A DNA stretch of 64,000 nt from Acanthosepion esculentum (taxonomy: Eukaryota > Mollusca > Cephalopoda > Sepiida > Sepiidae), in contig OZ038487.1 in the NCBI GenBank assembly GCA_964036315.1, positions 53,325,282-53,389,281 of the forward strand, in the 5' to 3' direction. Below are positions 43,330 to 55,600 of this stretch, piece by piece. Below the pieces are notes generated by a model. The model was given only the letters and a program-made list of their open reading frames with translations. It was not told where the DNA came from and ran no database searches. Position 1 is the stretch's first letter, and every line of letters begins with the position of its first letter. The position numbers and the translations under genes are program-made.

Positions 43330-43700
43330 CATCAGGCAACATCGATCACAAGACATATTTGAGAAACAATGATAATGAGGTAAGGATTGTTCAAATGCTG
43401 CCTAATCATAAAACAATGCATCGGACTCCTGAAGCAGACACTCATTCACTCTGCTGGCGTCATGAGGAATAATGTCTTGGATGAACTGTGAGTCCAATAC
43501 ATCATTTCCTACCATGAACGCAAAGGTTATGACCATTTTAAGAAGCTGACTGTCTCAGAGTCACAGCAGTTGATGGTTAGTGCCATTAGCCTAGTACACC
43601 TTTTGTTTCCTTGTTCAAATTGGAAGCTATTCTGTTAATATTTCTCGAAAAGAGAAATGATAATTAATTTAAATGGTGTATATTGATCAGGGTAGCATAC
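43330..43700. other. unassigned, moderately complex
   Basis: GC content here is higher than in the neighbouring sequence (CTGCTGGCGTCATGAGGAAT, GAACGCAAAGGTTATGACC). I read possible coding remnants in several frames but none that I recognise. It could be a decayed transposon. Confidence 0.3.
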
Positions 43701-43714
43701 AGAGTATTCTGAAC

Positions 43715-43940
43715 CAAACCCTTTTTTTAAACTACAGGGGTAGACTGTTTTCATTCCACTGCTCATGTCTAGGGATAATGTCTAGTTCTTATTTTTATTT
43801 AGTACTGCTTTGTTATTGGCCACCCCATTTCCTCTGAGTGCAAATACTCACTGCCTGACACAGGGATTGAACTCACAGTCAGTATGTCAAAAAATTCACA
43901 AACCAGTGGTTTAATCCACTAGCACATTTTCTTTTGTCTA
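43715..43940 (-). mobile_element. SINE-2 copy
   Basis: The plus strand shows GAACCAAACCCTTTTTTTAA, GTAGACTGTTTTCATTCCAC, CACCCCATTTCCTCTGAGTG, GGGATTGAACTCACAGTC (box B complement) and TGGTTTAATCCACTAGCAC (box A complement). It is closer to the PLE-A tail motif (TAGACTGTT.TAGTTCCAC) than the 14-15-kb copies. Confidence 0.65.
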
Positions 43941-44035
43941 ATTTCTCACTTTAGGCAAAAGTCAGGGACTGAATTGCCCAACTTCCTCCTGTAGTGTTGT
44001 GGATGCATTTAACTGATTGTATAGCTTTGATTCAT

Positions 44036-44038
<3 letters not shown>

Positions 44039-44081
<43 letters not shown>

Positions 44082-44180
44082 TGTTTGGGTGTGATTTTAG
44101 TTAATGATTTTTGAACTAGAAACAAAATGTTGACATAAATATATTTCTTTGTACTTATCTATATAGGTATTGCACCATTC

Positions 44181-44211
<31 letters not shown>

Positions 44212-44375
44212 CATGACCTGAAGATTGTGTTCCAGCATGAAACAGACTGTCTCAAATCTTATATTGAGGTATGCTCTATCTCAGATATGTTACCCATAAA
44301 TATAGCATACATATATATATATATACATATATACCTATATATATATAAAAATATACATATATACATATACATACC

Positions 44376-44426
<51 letters not shown>

Positions 44427-44598
44427 TACCATATAATTATTTAGCATATTTGTGTATATGTATACACAAATAGACAAAAAAATATATATTTGCCTTGATA
44501 AAATCCCCCAGAGGCTGAAACATGTCCGCTAAGATAAGTTTTCCTTTTGTCTTTATTCATATACAATATAATTTTTATATGTGTATATAGACACAGCA

Positions 44599-44669
<71 letters not shown>

Positions 44670-44735
44670 GAGAGAGAGAGATTGTGTTGAGCATGAAACT
44701 CCATCTCATGCTGTCGATGAAGGGTTATATGTATA

Positions 44736-44786
<51 letters not shown>

Positions 44787-44820
44787 GGGGGGAAAGAGAG
44801 TGTTAGAAAGAGGGAGAGAG
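44039..44820. repeat. microsatellite cluster with PLE-F pieces
   Basis: (TA)n at 44039-44080, (TG)n at 44180-44205, mixed (TA)n/(CATA)n at 44305-44430, (TA)n-(GA)n at 44602-44682 and again at 44741-44820. Between them are PLE-F cores: plus strand 44218-44243 with CTGAAGA, a TTG-type stem and GAAAC, and a partial one at 44683-44725 (TTGAGCATGAAACTCC). The window's peptides here are repeat translations. Confidence 0.8.
44494..44560 (+). mobile_element. PLE-type terminal fragment
   Basis: CCTTGATAAAATCCCCCAGA, then GGCTGAAACATGTCCGC, has the same plan as the PLE-B/E cores (CTTGATAAA, small GCC/GGC-like stem, GAAAC). It is followed by AAGTTTTCCTTTTGTCTTTA, similar to the PLE-B end TTTTCCTATTATCTTTTACC. 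Confidence 0.45.
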
Positions 44821-45074
44821 GTGACCTAATCAGTTAATTTAGATATCCATACTGTTGTTTTCCTAATTCCTTTCTGAAAGTAATTTTACACTCAAGGTAA
44901 TTACTTATTTTCATTGTATTTATCAGTCAGATATACAAAATGTTTTTTTCCACATGGGCATCTATACATTACCCAATGGAGAAACATTTCTCCATATTTT
45001 CACACACACCTACAAGCATGAACACACCCACCTATCCACATACATGAACTTAACTCAACACAAAACACATACAG

Positions 45075-45077
<3 letters not shown>

Positions 45078-45128
<51 letters not shown>
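45078..45128. repeat. (TA)n array
   Basis: TA repeat about 90 bases before the large palindrome. Confidence 0.95.
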
Positions 45129-45131
<3 letters not shown>

Positions 45132-47522
45132 AGTTTAGGATTGATATATACGGAGTGAATTCCAATAACCAACAATTACTATTCTTTAAAGAGAGCTCGA
45201 TACAGAGTAGAGCAGATATAATTATTTATTTGAATATTACAACATAAATATGTCATAAAATTACGACAAAAATAGCCATTTTGTTTCAACACTTCTGGTG
45301 TCTTATCAAGTGATGATGTAGAATATAGAATAAATGGTTTTAAAAGTTTCAAATTAATTAACGATCCTTAGCTAGGAGTAAACACTGTTACATAAGCTAG
45401 AATGACCAATCAAAATACAAGTATAGAGTAATTCGAAAAATTTGACAACTAAGCAAGGTTATCATAGATATTAAAAGATTTATAAAATTTGAAATTAAAA
45501 TTAAAAGTAAAAAATTAAAAATTACCTATTTAGAAATCTAAATCAAATCTCTATTAAGTTTTAAATTGTAGAATTACCGAGGAGAAAAAATATAGAAATA
45601 TAAAAATAAAAATAAAAGATATATATGCTATTTAATTTATATTTTCATTGAAATTATGTTGAAAGGGATGTTCAGAACCCCAGACAGAAATGTATACACT
45701 TTAGTTTCATTTCAACATGTTAGTCGCCTCTCACGCGAAATCATTCGAACATACGCATAAGCGCTCAGACGTATTTGGATATATACACACACATACAAAA
45801 TATCTACACTACATACAACCACACGTACGCAAATGCACTTTCCTTACACATAGACATCACTACACACAGGCACATACATCCACATTCATTATGATCTAGA
45901 CGGTCAGATGTCATAGCTAAAAGTAAATATATTCGTTGCTTAATGTGTTATTAAACGAATTTTAACTTGAAATATAACTAATCCGGTCAAATATATATAT
46001 AGATAAAATTTAAACAAATAAATATATATAAATATATATATATACATTTTTAAATCATATAGTTTTCGACACATTACAGACAAAAGTAAATAACCACCTC
46101 CATATATAATTGTACATTCACACATACGCATACAAATCAACACATGCATCCGCATATCCATATATACGCATAATAGGTACGCATATACAGACATACGCAT
46201 ATAGATAAGCACATATAAATATATCGACCCATACGTCAACGCAGAAAAGTAAAGAAAGCCAGTAAAGAAATATATACATAAAGATGCAACTATATACAAA
46301 TACATACACATACACATACATATCTAGATGTACATACATACGCACGCATACATATATGCATATAAACTAAATATATACACAGACATTTACAAATACATGT
46401 ATATACATGAAAAATCAAACAAACATAAATTAAAACGATATAAATATAAAAATGCATATACACATCAGCTTGTACATATATATACACACATACATACGCA
46501 ACTACACATATATATATACACACACACATACATACATATATACACATATATCTACACACATACATACACATACATACACATACATATATACATACACACA
46601 TACATATATACATATACACATACATACATATATATATACGTACATACATACATATATATATACACATATACACACATACATAAACAAACACATATACATA
46701 TATATATACATAAACATGTAGACACATACACACAAAAGGGAAAGGAATAAATATACATAGACCAACTTATATTCTAATAATATTCTAACAATATTATGAT
46801 AAAATATATTAAAAGTTTATCATAATTTAAGAAAAGAACAACGGTCTATAAGCAATTAAAGGTTCCTTATCGACAAAAGTAGATTTTAGTTTGTATCTAT
46901 GATACACTCCAAGACACTAAAGCATACATACAAATACACATACAACGATACACAAACATACATCCATATATACATAAATATCTAATCATATATAAATACC
47001 CATATCAACACATCCAGATATACAGTACACCAACAGTCAAGCGCATACATATAAATACCCACACACACACATATATATGTACACCCATATACATACATAT
47101 ATACACATATATATACACATTTAAACATACACACATATACACATATATGCATATATAAACATATACATACACATATATACATACATACTACATATACACA
47201 GACATATGCACACTCACACATACATATACATACATATGCATATGTATACACATATTTACACAAACACAAGTACACATATATATCTCTATATACCCAAACA
47301 TATACTTACACATTTAGTGGTAGACACTTACCAGAATTTACACCCTTACTCGTACACATAAACAGGTTAACATATGATAGATGCCTATATACACAACCAT
47401 ATACTTTCATTTAAAAAAAAAACTTACATATATATACCCCTATATACACATATACACATCCAAATGTAGAAACAACCCTACATAACATACAAATATATAC
47501 ATACAAATACAGCCACGTATAA

Positions 47523-47762
47523 TGCCCCGTGTTACCTATGCCTTAACGAGAAACTTGAAATAATTAGATTTAAAAATAAGACTGATCTTTTAAATCAAAG
47601 ATATGAACTAACAGTTAACTGTAAACATCGTTTTAAATTTAACATAGTATAGAGATCATATACTTTCACTGATAACGATAAGTTAAACTTAATAGACTGT
47701 TACCTTTTTAGCATGATGGTCGCCAGATCGATATGAATGTGTACTGTGTACTTACAAAGTAT
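47523..47762. other. spacer of the large palindrome
   Basis: The 240 bp of non-inverted sequence starts ATGCCCCGTGTTACCTATGC and includes ATCGTTTTAAATTTAACATAG. It has no open frame of note and no match elsewhere in the window. Confidence 0.6.
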
Positions 47763-49747
47763 TATACGTGTCTGTATTTGTATGTATATATTTGTATGTT
47801 ATGTAGGGTTGTTTCTACTGTTGGATGTGTATATGTGTATATAGGGGTATATATATGTAAGGGTTTTTTTTTATATGAAAGTATATGGTTGTATATATTG
47901 GCATCTATCATATGTTAACCTGTTTATGTGTACGAGTAAGGGTGTAAATTCTGGTAAGTGTCTACCACTAAATGTGTAAGTATATGTTTGGGTATATAGA
48001 GATATATATGTGTACTTGTGTATGTGTAAATATGTGTATACATATGCATATGTATGTATATGTATGTGTGAGTGTGCATATGTGTGTGTATATGTAGTAT
48101 GTATGTATATATGTGTATGTATATGTTTATATATGCATATATGTGTATATGTGTGTATGTTTAAATGTGTATATATATGTGTCTTGGAGTGTATCATAGA
48201 TATAAACTAAAATCTACTTTTGTTGATAAGGAACCTTTAATTGCTTATAGACCGTTGTTCTTTTCTTAAATTATGATAAACTTTTAATATATTTTATCAT
48301 AATATTGTTAGAATATTATTAGAATATAAGTTGGTCTATGTATATTTATTCCTTTCCCTTTTGTGTGTATGTATCTACATGTTTATGTATATATATGTAT
48401 ATGTGTTTGTTTATGTATGTGTGTATGTGTATATATATATGTATGTATGTGTATATGTATATATATATGTGTGTGTATGTATATATGTATGTGTATGTAT
48501 ATGTGTATGTATGTGTGTAGATATATGTGTATATATGTATGTGTGTATATGTATATGTGTAGTTGCGTATGTATGTGTGTATATATATGTACAAGCTGAT
48601 GTGTATATGCATTTTTATATTTATATCGTTTTAATTTACGTTTGTTTGATTTTTCATGTATATACATGTATTTGTAAATGTCTGTGTATATATTTAGTTT
48701 ATATGCATATATGTATGCGTGCGTATGTATGTACATCTAGATATGTATGTGTATGTGTATGTATTTGTATATAGTTGCATCTTTATGTATATATTTCTTT
48801 ACTTGCTTTATTTACTTTTCTGCGTTGACGTATGGGTCGATATATTTATATGTGCTTATCTATATGTATGTTTATGTGCGTATGTCTGTATATGCGTACC
48901 TATTATGCGTATATATGGATATGCGGATGCATGTGTTGATTTGTATGCGTATGTGTGAATGTACAATTATATATGGAGGTGGTTATTTACTTTTGTCTGG
49001 AATGTGTCGAAAACTATATGATTTAAAAATGTATTTATATATATTTATTTGTTTAAATTTTATCTATATATATTTGACCGGATTAGTTATATTTCAAGTT
49101 AAAATTCGTTTAATAACACATTAAGCCACGAATATATTCACTTTTAGCTATGACATCTGACCGTCTAGATCATAATGAATGTGGATGTATGTGCCTGTGT
49201 GTATTGATGTCTATGTGTAAGGAAAGTGCATTTGCGTACGTGTGGTTGTATGTAGTGTAGATATTTTGTATGTGTGTGTATATATCCAAATACGTCTGAG
49301 CGCTTATGCGTATGTTCGAATGATTTCGCGTGAGAGGCGACTAACATGTTGAAATGAAACTAAAGTGTTTACATTTCTGTCTGAGGTTCTGAACATCCCT
49401 TTCAACATAATGTCAATGAAAATATAAATTAAATAGCATATATATCTTTTATTTTTATAATTCTATATTTTTCTCCTCGGTAATTCTACAATTTAAAACT
49501 TAATAGAGATTTGATTTAGATTTCTAAATAGGTAATTTTTAATTTTTTACTTTTAATTTTAATTTCAAATTTTATAAATCTTTTAATATCTATGATAACC
49601 TTGCTTAGTTGTCAAATTTTTCGAATTACCCTATACTTGTATTTTGATTGGTCATTCTAGCTTATGTAACAGCGTTTACTCCTAGCTAAGGATCGTTAAT
49701 TAATTTGAAACTTTTAAAACCATTTATTCTATATTCTACATCATCAC

Positions 49748-49774
49748 TTGATAAGACACCAGAAGTGTTGAAAC
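49748..49774 (+). ncRNA. hammerhead-ribozyme-like core, PLE-C
   Basis: TTGATAA (49748-49754), GACAC (49755-49759), loop CAGAA, GTGTT (49765-49769), GAAAC (49770-49774). Stem II is five pairs with one G-T. The first block differs from CTGATGA at two positions. The same core is preserved in the left arm and at 11475-11504. Confidence 0.3.
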
Positions 49775-49839
49775 AAAATGGCTTTTTTTGGCATGATTTT
49801 ATAACATATTTATGTTGTAATATTCAAATAAATAATTAT

Positions 49840-49860
49840 ATATATATATATATTTATATG

Positions 49861-49893
<33 letters not shown>

Positions 49894-50260
49894 AATTCAA
49901 TGTGTTAATTTATATGTGATGCTTTGTAAAATATCAATAATTATAACTTCATTTTTTAGAAGATGATAATTTTTAAAGTTATGTTTCACATTTTACAATT
50001 TTCAAAAGTACCTGTTCTTACATTCTGTCATTAATTCCCTTCAGTCGTTGCAACTACCATGGCCTCTGTTTTTTAAAACTTTACAACCCACCCACCATTT
50101 GAACACAATCAGAGCAATATCAATGAAACTTTTTTTTTGAGATTTCAGCAAAAGATTTTTCTTTTTTTATACACATTAATAATAATGTTCTCTTGGTCAT
50201 TCATTATTTATTTTTGTGAAGTATTTCATCTAAATATATATATAGAGAGATAAAGATAGG
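49840..50260. other. (TA)n then unassigned sequence
   Basis: (TA)n with (TG)n at 49840-49892, then A/T-rich sequence without recognised content, ending with a short (TA)n(GA)n near 50235. Confidence 0.5.
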
Positions 50261-50273
50261 GTGGACAAACAAA

Positions 50274-50392
50274 TGAACACTGCATGGTGACTGTCAGTTT
50301 CATGCTGCCATGTGATCTTCAGGCTAAAATGTACAGATGTCTGAAGATCGCATTATCATATGAAGCTGACACTCATCATGTAGTGCTGATTC
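50274..50392. mobile_element. PLE-F hairpin element
   Basis: GAACACTGCATGGTGACTGT (50274 on) is an imperfect complement of the stretch ending CATCATGTAGTGCTGATTC (50392). Both arms carry the core: minus strand 50297-50322 with CTGAAGA, then GAAAC, and plus strand from 50340 with CTGAAGA, then GAAGC. (CT)n and (TA)n follow at 50403-50468. Confidence 0.55.
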
Positions 50393-50431
50393 TTTTGTCT
50401 GCATTTCCTGCATCTCTCTCTCTCTCTCTCT

Positions 50432-50470
<39 letters not shown>

Positions 50471-50474
50471 TAGA

Positions 50475-52290
50475 TTTTTTTAATCAGTATCATCCCATGC
50501 AAGGCAGAAAAGCCACTAAAACACAAAGGGTTACAGGGTGTGAAAGAATTAGTGACAGAGATATCAATAATGAATGGAAAGAGAAAAGACTAATCAGAAG
50601 GACACTAGATAGTGATTGACATTGCATTTAAATTTTTGCAGATTAAAGTTGACTGGAAAGCATGGAACTGAAATGGAGTTCCACAATTGAGAAGTGTGAG
50701 AAAAGGAACTGTTACTATAGAATTTATGGCTACATCTAGTTACCTCAACTTTAAATTGATTAGTCTTGAACTGCACTTAAATTCAAAACACAAGGTACCA
50801 TAGCAAGGTGCTCATCTGAACAATTTCCATGAAAGTATTTATAGAAAAAACATAGAGAGGTAACCATACAATGGTGGGAAAGTGACTGAAGCTAAGCTAC
50901 CAGATCAGGACCAATAATATTGCTGATTCTTCTTTGGGTCTTATCAAGGAGCTCAAGGTAAATAGCAGGGTCACCGGACTATATGTGGCAGTAATATTCT
51001 AAGTATGGATGAATTGTAGACTTATAGATATGCAAGATACATTCTGGAGAGAAAAATTGTCTCTCCCAACACAGTAAACTGCCTTTCTTAGCAGCTGACC
51101 TAGCAGTGGATTCAATATAGTCTTTCCACTTCATGTCAGCTGAGAACATGAGCCTGAGAAGGTGCAATGTGTCACTTTCCTGGAGGTTAGCATCAGCCAT
51201 GAATATGGAAAGCAGTGAGGAGTCTCTTAGATGATTAATGGAGAGAAGTTTAGTTTTGGAGGCATTAAAATTAACAAACCATCTTTTGCCCCAGTTAATG
51301 ATGGACTTGGGGTTGTTTTGGACATTGGCTGATATTTTGACCTTGTTAGTCTGATAAGCCTTTCTATTGAGGCAGGAGTAAATGGTTGTGTCATCAGTGT
51401 AGATACCAAGTTGCTAGTTGATATCATCAGGTAGGTCATTAATGAAAATTAAAAACAGAGTCGGACCCAGGATGGATCCCTGGGAGACACACACGTTAGT
51501 ACAAAAGGATCTAGATGAGTGACCATTCAGGATAACTTTCATTTCATGATTTGATAGGAAAAATTTGATCAGTTCAAAATTGTGTTCAGAGACACCGTAA
51601 CTTTTCAGCGTGTGGAGAAAACCTGAATGCTAGACTCTATCAAAAGCATTCAAGATGTCCAGTACTACAAACTGGGCGCACCGGTTTTATTTCAAGCATA
51701 ATATACTCTTTTTGCAATTATCATCTGTACATGAGCAGTTAACCTGGAGAAATGAAAGCCATATTGCTTAACTGAGAAAAGGCCCTGCAATGAGAGATGA
51801 TGAACCACTTCAGCATTGATTAGGGATTCTAGGAGTTTCCCAAAATGAGGTAGAAGGTTAATAGACTGATAGTTGGAAGGGTCAGACAGCTCACCAAAGT
51901 TCATAAAAACTGGAACAACAGGTGATGGCTTCCAGTAGGCAGGAAAGCAGGAGGCATTTATTATACAGTTCAGAGAGAACAGGAGCCAGTTTTGGAGCAC
52001 ACTTTTTAATGAAATACAAATCAAAAATGAATAATGCATAACTAAAATAAGCAATCTAAAAGTCATCAGTATAAATAACCTAAAGTCCAAAGCAAAAATA
52101 AAATGCGATGAACCAGTTCTCCTCCCCCCACACACCTTAATCTTCCAGTGAGCTACATATATAGATCCTGTTAAAAGAGTAATGACACATGGTCTGCAGA
52201 TTGTTTGAGGCATACAACTGACAGTAATCCTGCAGTATTGATTCCTATGTCCACACTGTCTGTCTCTGCAAATGCTCAATTTTCAATATT
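50475..52290 (-). mobile_element. LINE-J, longest copy (RT domain to 3' end), pseudogene
   Basis: Minus-strand order: 52279-51692 is open for 195 residues and includes WKPSPVVPVFMNFGELSDPS, NYQSINLLPHFGKLLES and LFSVKQYGFHFSRLTAHVQM (RT motifs 1-2a). IVVLDILNAFDRV follows near 51665 (first catalytic aspartate region). Next come VSQGSILGPTLFLIFINDLP (about 51480) and LGIYTDDTTIYSCLN (about 51400; the YADD motif has become YTDD). Then come INWGKRWFVNFNASKTKLLS, FSADMKWKDYIESTARSAAK and IYKSTIHPYLEYYCH, and the C-terminus and UTR to 50475. The N-terminal endonuclease is missing. There are several frameshifts and stops. Confidence 0.85.
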
Positions 52291-52640
52291 GTGCAGTCTT
52301 CCCCCACAAATATAAAAAAATTAATACATACATATATATAATAAAGTGTTTATTTATCTTTACTTGGAGTTTTGCAGATTCTGAATTCCACTCATTAGGA
52401 GACAAAACCATTTTTGTCTTAGTGTGTTTTTCTTAAAAGATGTTAAGTTATCAAATAAAATGACTTAAAACCTGATTATCTTAGAAGTTCACAAATAATT
52501 TATTTTATACAATTATTTTCAACATAATCTTCTCTGCAGTGCACTTAATTCCATGATGCATATTAATCATATATAAAAGCTTATCAAAATTAAGGCAATG
52601 GTTACATATCAGGCTACAGATTTATTGATGTAACATGATC
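52291..52640. other. no recognised gene
   Basis: Unassigned A/T-rich sequence between LINE-J and the GATA repeat. Confidence 0.5.
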
Positions 52641-53070
52641 TATCTAACTATTTATCCATACTGATCTATACTTGTATAGATAGATCAAAGGATATGAATG
52701 AACCATGATAGATAAATATGAATGACATTTATATTTATGAATGGAATAGGATAGATAGGTAGAAGATAGATAGATAGATAGATATGACTGGATTGAGATA
52801 CATAGATAAACAGATAGATGTGAGTGGACCACAATAGATAAATAGATAGATATGAACAGTCCAAGATAAATAGATATGAATGGACCAAAATAGAATGAAC
52901 TTAGATAGATAGATACGAATGGATTGAGATACATAGATAAATAGATAGATGTGAGTGGACCACAATAGATAAATAGATAGATATGAACAGTCCAAAATAA
53001 ATAGATGTGAATGGACCAAAATAGAATGAACTTAGATAGATAGATAGATACGAATGGAATAAGATAGATA
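52640..53070. repeat. GATA minisatellite with 132-bp higher-order unit
   Basis: Built of GATAGATAGATA runs with GAATGGACC and GAGTGGACCACAATAG spacers. A unit starting GATTGAGATACATAGATAAA at 52791 is repeated at 52923 with very few changes (period 132). The minus strand is open through it (YLSIYLS-type peptide), which reflects the repeat and not a gene. Confidence 0.9.
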
Positions 53071-53079
53071 GAGAAAAAG

Positions 53080-53700
53080 AATATGTAAACGCGTATTACA
53101 TATATGTACATACAAATATGATTGTGCATATATTCATCTTTTCTTATTGGTAAATGTTTTCCAATGAATATATATCTTTGATTTTGTTTATTTGTATTTT
53201 ATGTATATGCATGTGTATTTTTGTATACATAGAAGCTCACATATTAAGGAGTTTTTCTTCACTTGTGTGCATATGAGTTCATATAGTTTCATTTGTGTAT
53301 ATGACTTTGCATGCATATTCATGTGCTGGGGACAAGAAGGCTGTGTTCATGACATATAATTAACAAATCTTTCATATTGTCAGATGGGGAGTCCAATGAA
53401 TCCTTTATAATCTATATATTTTCAGACTTGATGGTGTCCCAGAGCTATCACTATTATTAGAGAAGTGAAAAATAAGCATAAACTTTTGTTCAAACATAAT
53501 AAAGCCACATGTATCATCATGGTAGTTTTAGATTAAATCAGATCAGGTCATGTAACCCTGACTGGTCATTAGTATACATTCAGTGACCTCTCAGCAGTCT
53601 GGTTGCTCATCAGGAAAGCCATCCTGTAGAAACTTTGCAAACTGTCAGTCACAATATGTTTGAGAGGTTATATTTTGAATGCTTATTTGGTATGAAGCCG
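53080..53700. other. no recognised gene
   Basis: Unassigned sequence. Nothing beyond short (TATG) runs. Confidence 0.5.
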
Positions 53701-53731
53701 CTTATTTCACTTTTCAATTGCAAAAACAGTT

Positions 53732-54110
53732 ATGGTCATTTTGGGTTTATTTATTGGTCAGAAAGTAAAAATTTCAAATCTTCAACTGAATGAACTATTT
53801 GGTACAGAAGCATATTCTTCATTGTCTTTGAAAAGTTTGGTGTCGTCAAGAATACCTGAACATTTGGTTAACTTCATAGCTTTGTTACATGAAAAAAAGG
53901 CTTTGAGCAAGTGAAACCTGAGTGTCTTGATAAAGACCATCCTTCTCTGAACATTGTAGACTGGTCATGCAGAATCACAGACAGTACCAAATAACAGAAA
54001 CCATATCAACAGCAGCAACAACTAAAATGGATGTAACCTGAAGAGAAAATAATTACATAATCAAAATGTTGACATTCTATATTACCTCAAACAAAAGTTT
54101 AGGAAAAAAT
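53732..54110 (+). mobile_element. LINE-Q fragment
   Basis: An open frame at 53732-53914 ends HEKKALSK. Other frames continue with SLDKDHPSLNIVDWSCRITD and QQQQQLKWM, then EKIIT..KC. The VDWSCRIT..QQQQLKW order matches 32200-32330 and 54530-54700. It breaks at about 54110, where the orientation changes. Confidence 0.5.
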
Positions 54111-54199
54111 GTCCTCTTCATTACTGGACAGAGAAATAACTATAGCTGGACACGAGAAACTTGTAGTGGGAGGAAAGTGACACTTCATAAAGATACAGT

Positions 54200-54480
54200 G
54201 ACCAAACCTTGCTTTTCAAACCCAATGAACATGGTAATGGTAATAGTGAAATTAGCCATTTCCTTATATGGAAACATTCAGCATTCACTGACTGGTCAGA
54301 TTTACTGTCAGTTGAAATTTATAAAATCTTACTCTGAAAAATATTTCTCAAGTTTACTTACTGTTATCACTCTTTCTAGTACTGATGAGAGTTTCCTTCC
54401 TAACTTTTTGTTTAAAGTAGTATGGAAAGGCAGCATCTTGATCATGCTATTATTTTCTCTTTGAGTTATATGTCCTATCC
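54200..54480 (-). mobile_element. LINE-Q 3' fragment, inverted
   Basis: On the minus strand the sequence reads toward the C-terminus, with an SVNAECFHIRKWLISLLPLP-like translation near 54300-54235, followed by ATGTTCATTGGG. GTTATCACTCTTTCTAGTAC on the plus strand is the complement of the ERVI segment. Together with the flanking plus-strand copies it makes a +/-/+ arrangement. Confidence 0.5.
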
Positions 54481-54499
54481 ATTTTAGTTGTTGCTACTG

Positions 54500-54900
54500 T
54501 TGAAAATCTTGAAAATGAAAATGTGGCTTTGAGCGAGTGAAGCCTGTGGATCTTGATGAGGCCCATCCTTCTTGAAACATTGTGGACTGGTTTTACAGTC
54601 TCACAAACAAAGGATATCACCAGATAACAGAAATCATATCAGTTGAGGATTATCAACAGCAGCAACAACTAAAATGGATAGCACATGTAACTTGAAGAGA
54701 AAACAAGTCAATAGGTAGGAAGGAAAACTCCTATCAATCCTGGAAAGAGTGATAAAAGCTAGTAGGCTTCAGAAACCTATTTTCCAGAAAATTTGAAGAG
54801 AAGTATTTTTTAAATTTCAACCCAAAGCAGTACTGGCTGCTTGGTCAATGAATGCCAAATGTTTCCTTACTGGGAAATGGCTATTATTACTATTAAAATT
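54500..54900 (+). mobile_element. LINE-Q 3' fragment
   Basis: AAAATGTGGCTTTGAGCGAGTGA-type start (54520), ILDEAHPS..NIVDWF, QQQQLKWIAHVT, then IGRKTPINPGKSDKS and WSMNAKCFLTGKWLLLLL at 54830-54890. It is the most complete C-terminus of the family here. Frameshifts remain. Confidence 0.55.
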
Positions 54901-54984
54901 ACTATTTTGAGGCCTACTAATAATTTACTATGAAGTAGTATAAATATACTTTTGGTTTTGAATCAGATCCCTTAATTCTTCTGA

Positions 54985-55600
54985 GTGAATGCCAATAATC
55001 TTCTTCTTCTTCTTCTATGTGTCAAGGCCCCTTAGGATGTGAATGATCATGACTCTCCACAACATCCTATCCTTTGTAGCTCTTAGCAAATTTTGTTTTT
55101 TAATATCCCTCCCACTCCCTTTTCTGCCAATCATTTTCACAAGTTTGTTAGGTAGATTACTCACTATTTCTCACTGTCCCTCTTGCCTTTGGTATGTCCT
55201 GTGAGTATCAAAGTTTCCAGGTTTTCTTTCCTCATTATATGTCTGAGAAATTTCAATTGTCTCTTTCTGATTCTAAGTATAAGATGCCTTTTTGTTTCCA
55301 TTTTCCTTAAAACTTCCTCAGTGCTTATTCACTGCCATGTAGGAGAGCTATTACATAGCAGGTGAACAGTCTTTACTTTGTTTCTGATAACATTTTTCTG
55401 TTTCATAATACTTTCTTTCATTTTCGGAAGGCATCTTTTGTGATTCCAATGTGTCTTTGGATTTCAGTCTTATATATTCTATACTCTGTTTAAACATATA
55501 GGTTATTTTATACTTTCTTGATTTTGGCATCTCCAATTCATAATTAACTCTTTTATATTGACTAGTATTTTATCACATGATCAAAATTATAGGTTAAGTA
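54985..55600 (-). mobile_element. LINE-R 3' fragment
   Basis: The minus strand is open at 55536-55351 (MEMPKSRKYKITYMFKQSIE, then YIRLKSKDTLESQKMPSENE). Further on are ALRKFKENGNKK, KLVKMIGRKGSGRDIKKQNL, then LRATKDRMLWRVMIIHILRG near 55090-55030. An AAG-type tail closes it at 54990. This is the RTE-like family of 57.1 and 61.7 kb, 5'-truncated. Confidence 0.7.

Larger units (their letters stand above)
45218..49839. mobile_element. 4.6-kb inverted repeat (PLE-C arms)
   Basis: The left arm (45218-47522) and right arm (47763-49839) are close inverted copies around a 240-bp spacer. Each arm has an outer part of about 850 bp that also occurs alone at 11411-12259, an inner part of about 1.2 kb dominated by (CATA)n/(TATG)n, and a unique inner end (ACAAACAGGTTAACATATGA region). 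The left arm has about 187 bp (46917-47103) absent from the right. Hammerhead-like cores sit at both outer ends: minus 45281-45310 and plus 49748-49774 (TTGATAA, GACAC/GTGTT, GAAAC). No protein domain was found; the Tyr/Ile/His-rich frames are microsatellite translations. Arm differences argue against a simple assembly fold-back. Confidence 0.75.

Noticed and set aside
46290..48774. Long Tyr/Ile/Cys/Val/His-rich open frames on both strands (up to 147 codons)
   Set aside because: They are translations of (CATA)n/(TATG)n microsatellite in the palindrome arms, open in several frames at once and without any domain.
45218..49839. Assembly fold-back artefact as the sole explanation
   Set aside because: The arms differ by a 187-bp indel and many single bases, and half of an arm occurs independently at 11.4 kb; a fold-back would give identical arms. 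It remains testable with spanning reads.
52644..53129. 161-codon YLSIYLS frame
   Set aside because: A translation of the GATA minisatellite.
53732..53914. 60-codon open frame as a separate small gene
   Set aside because: It is continuous with LINE-Q-type sequence just downstream and has no domain of its own.
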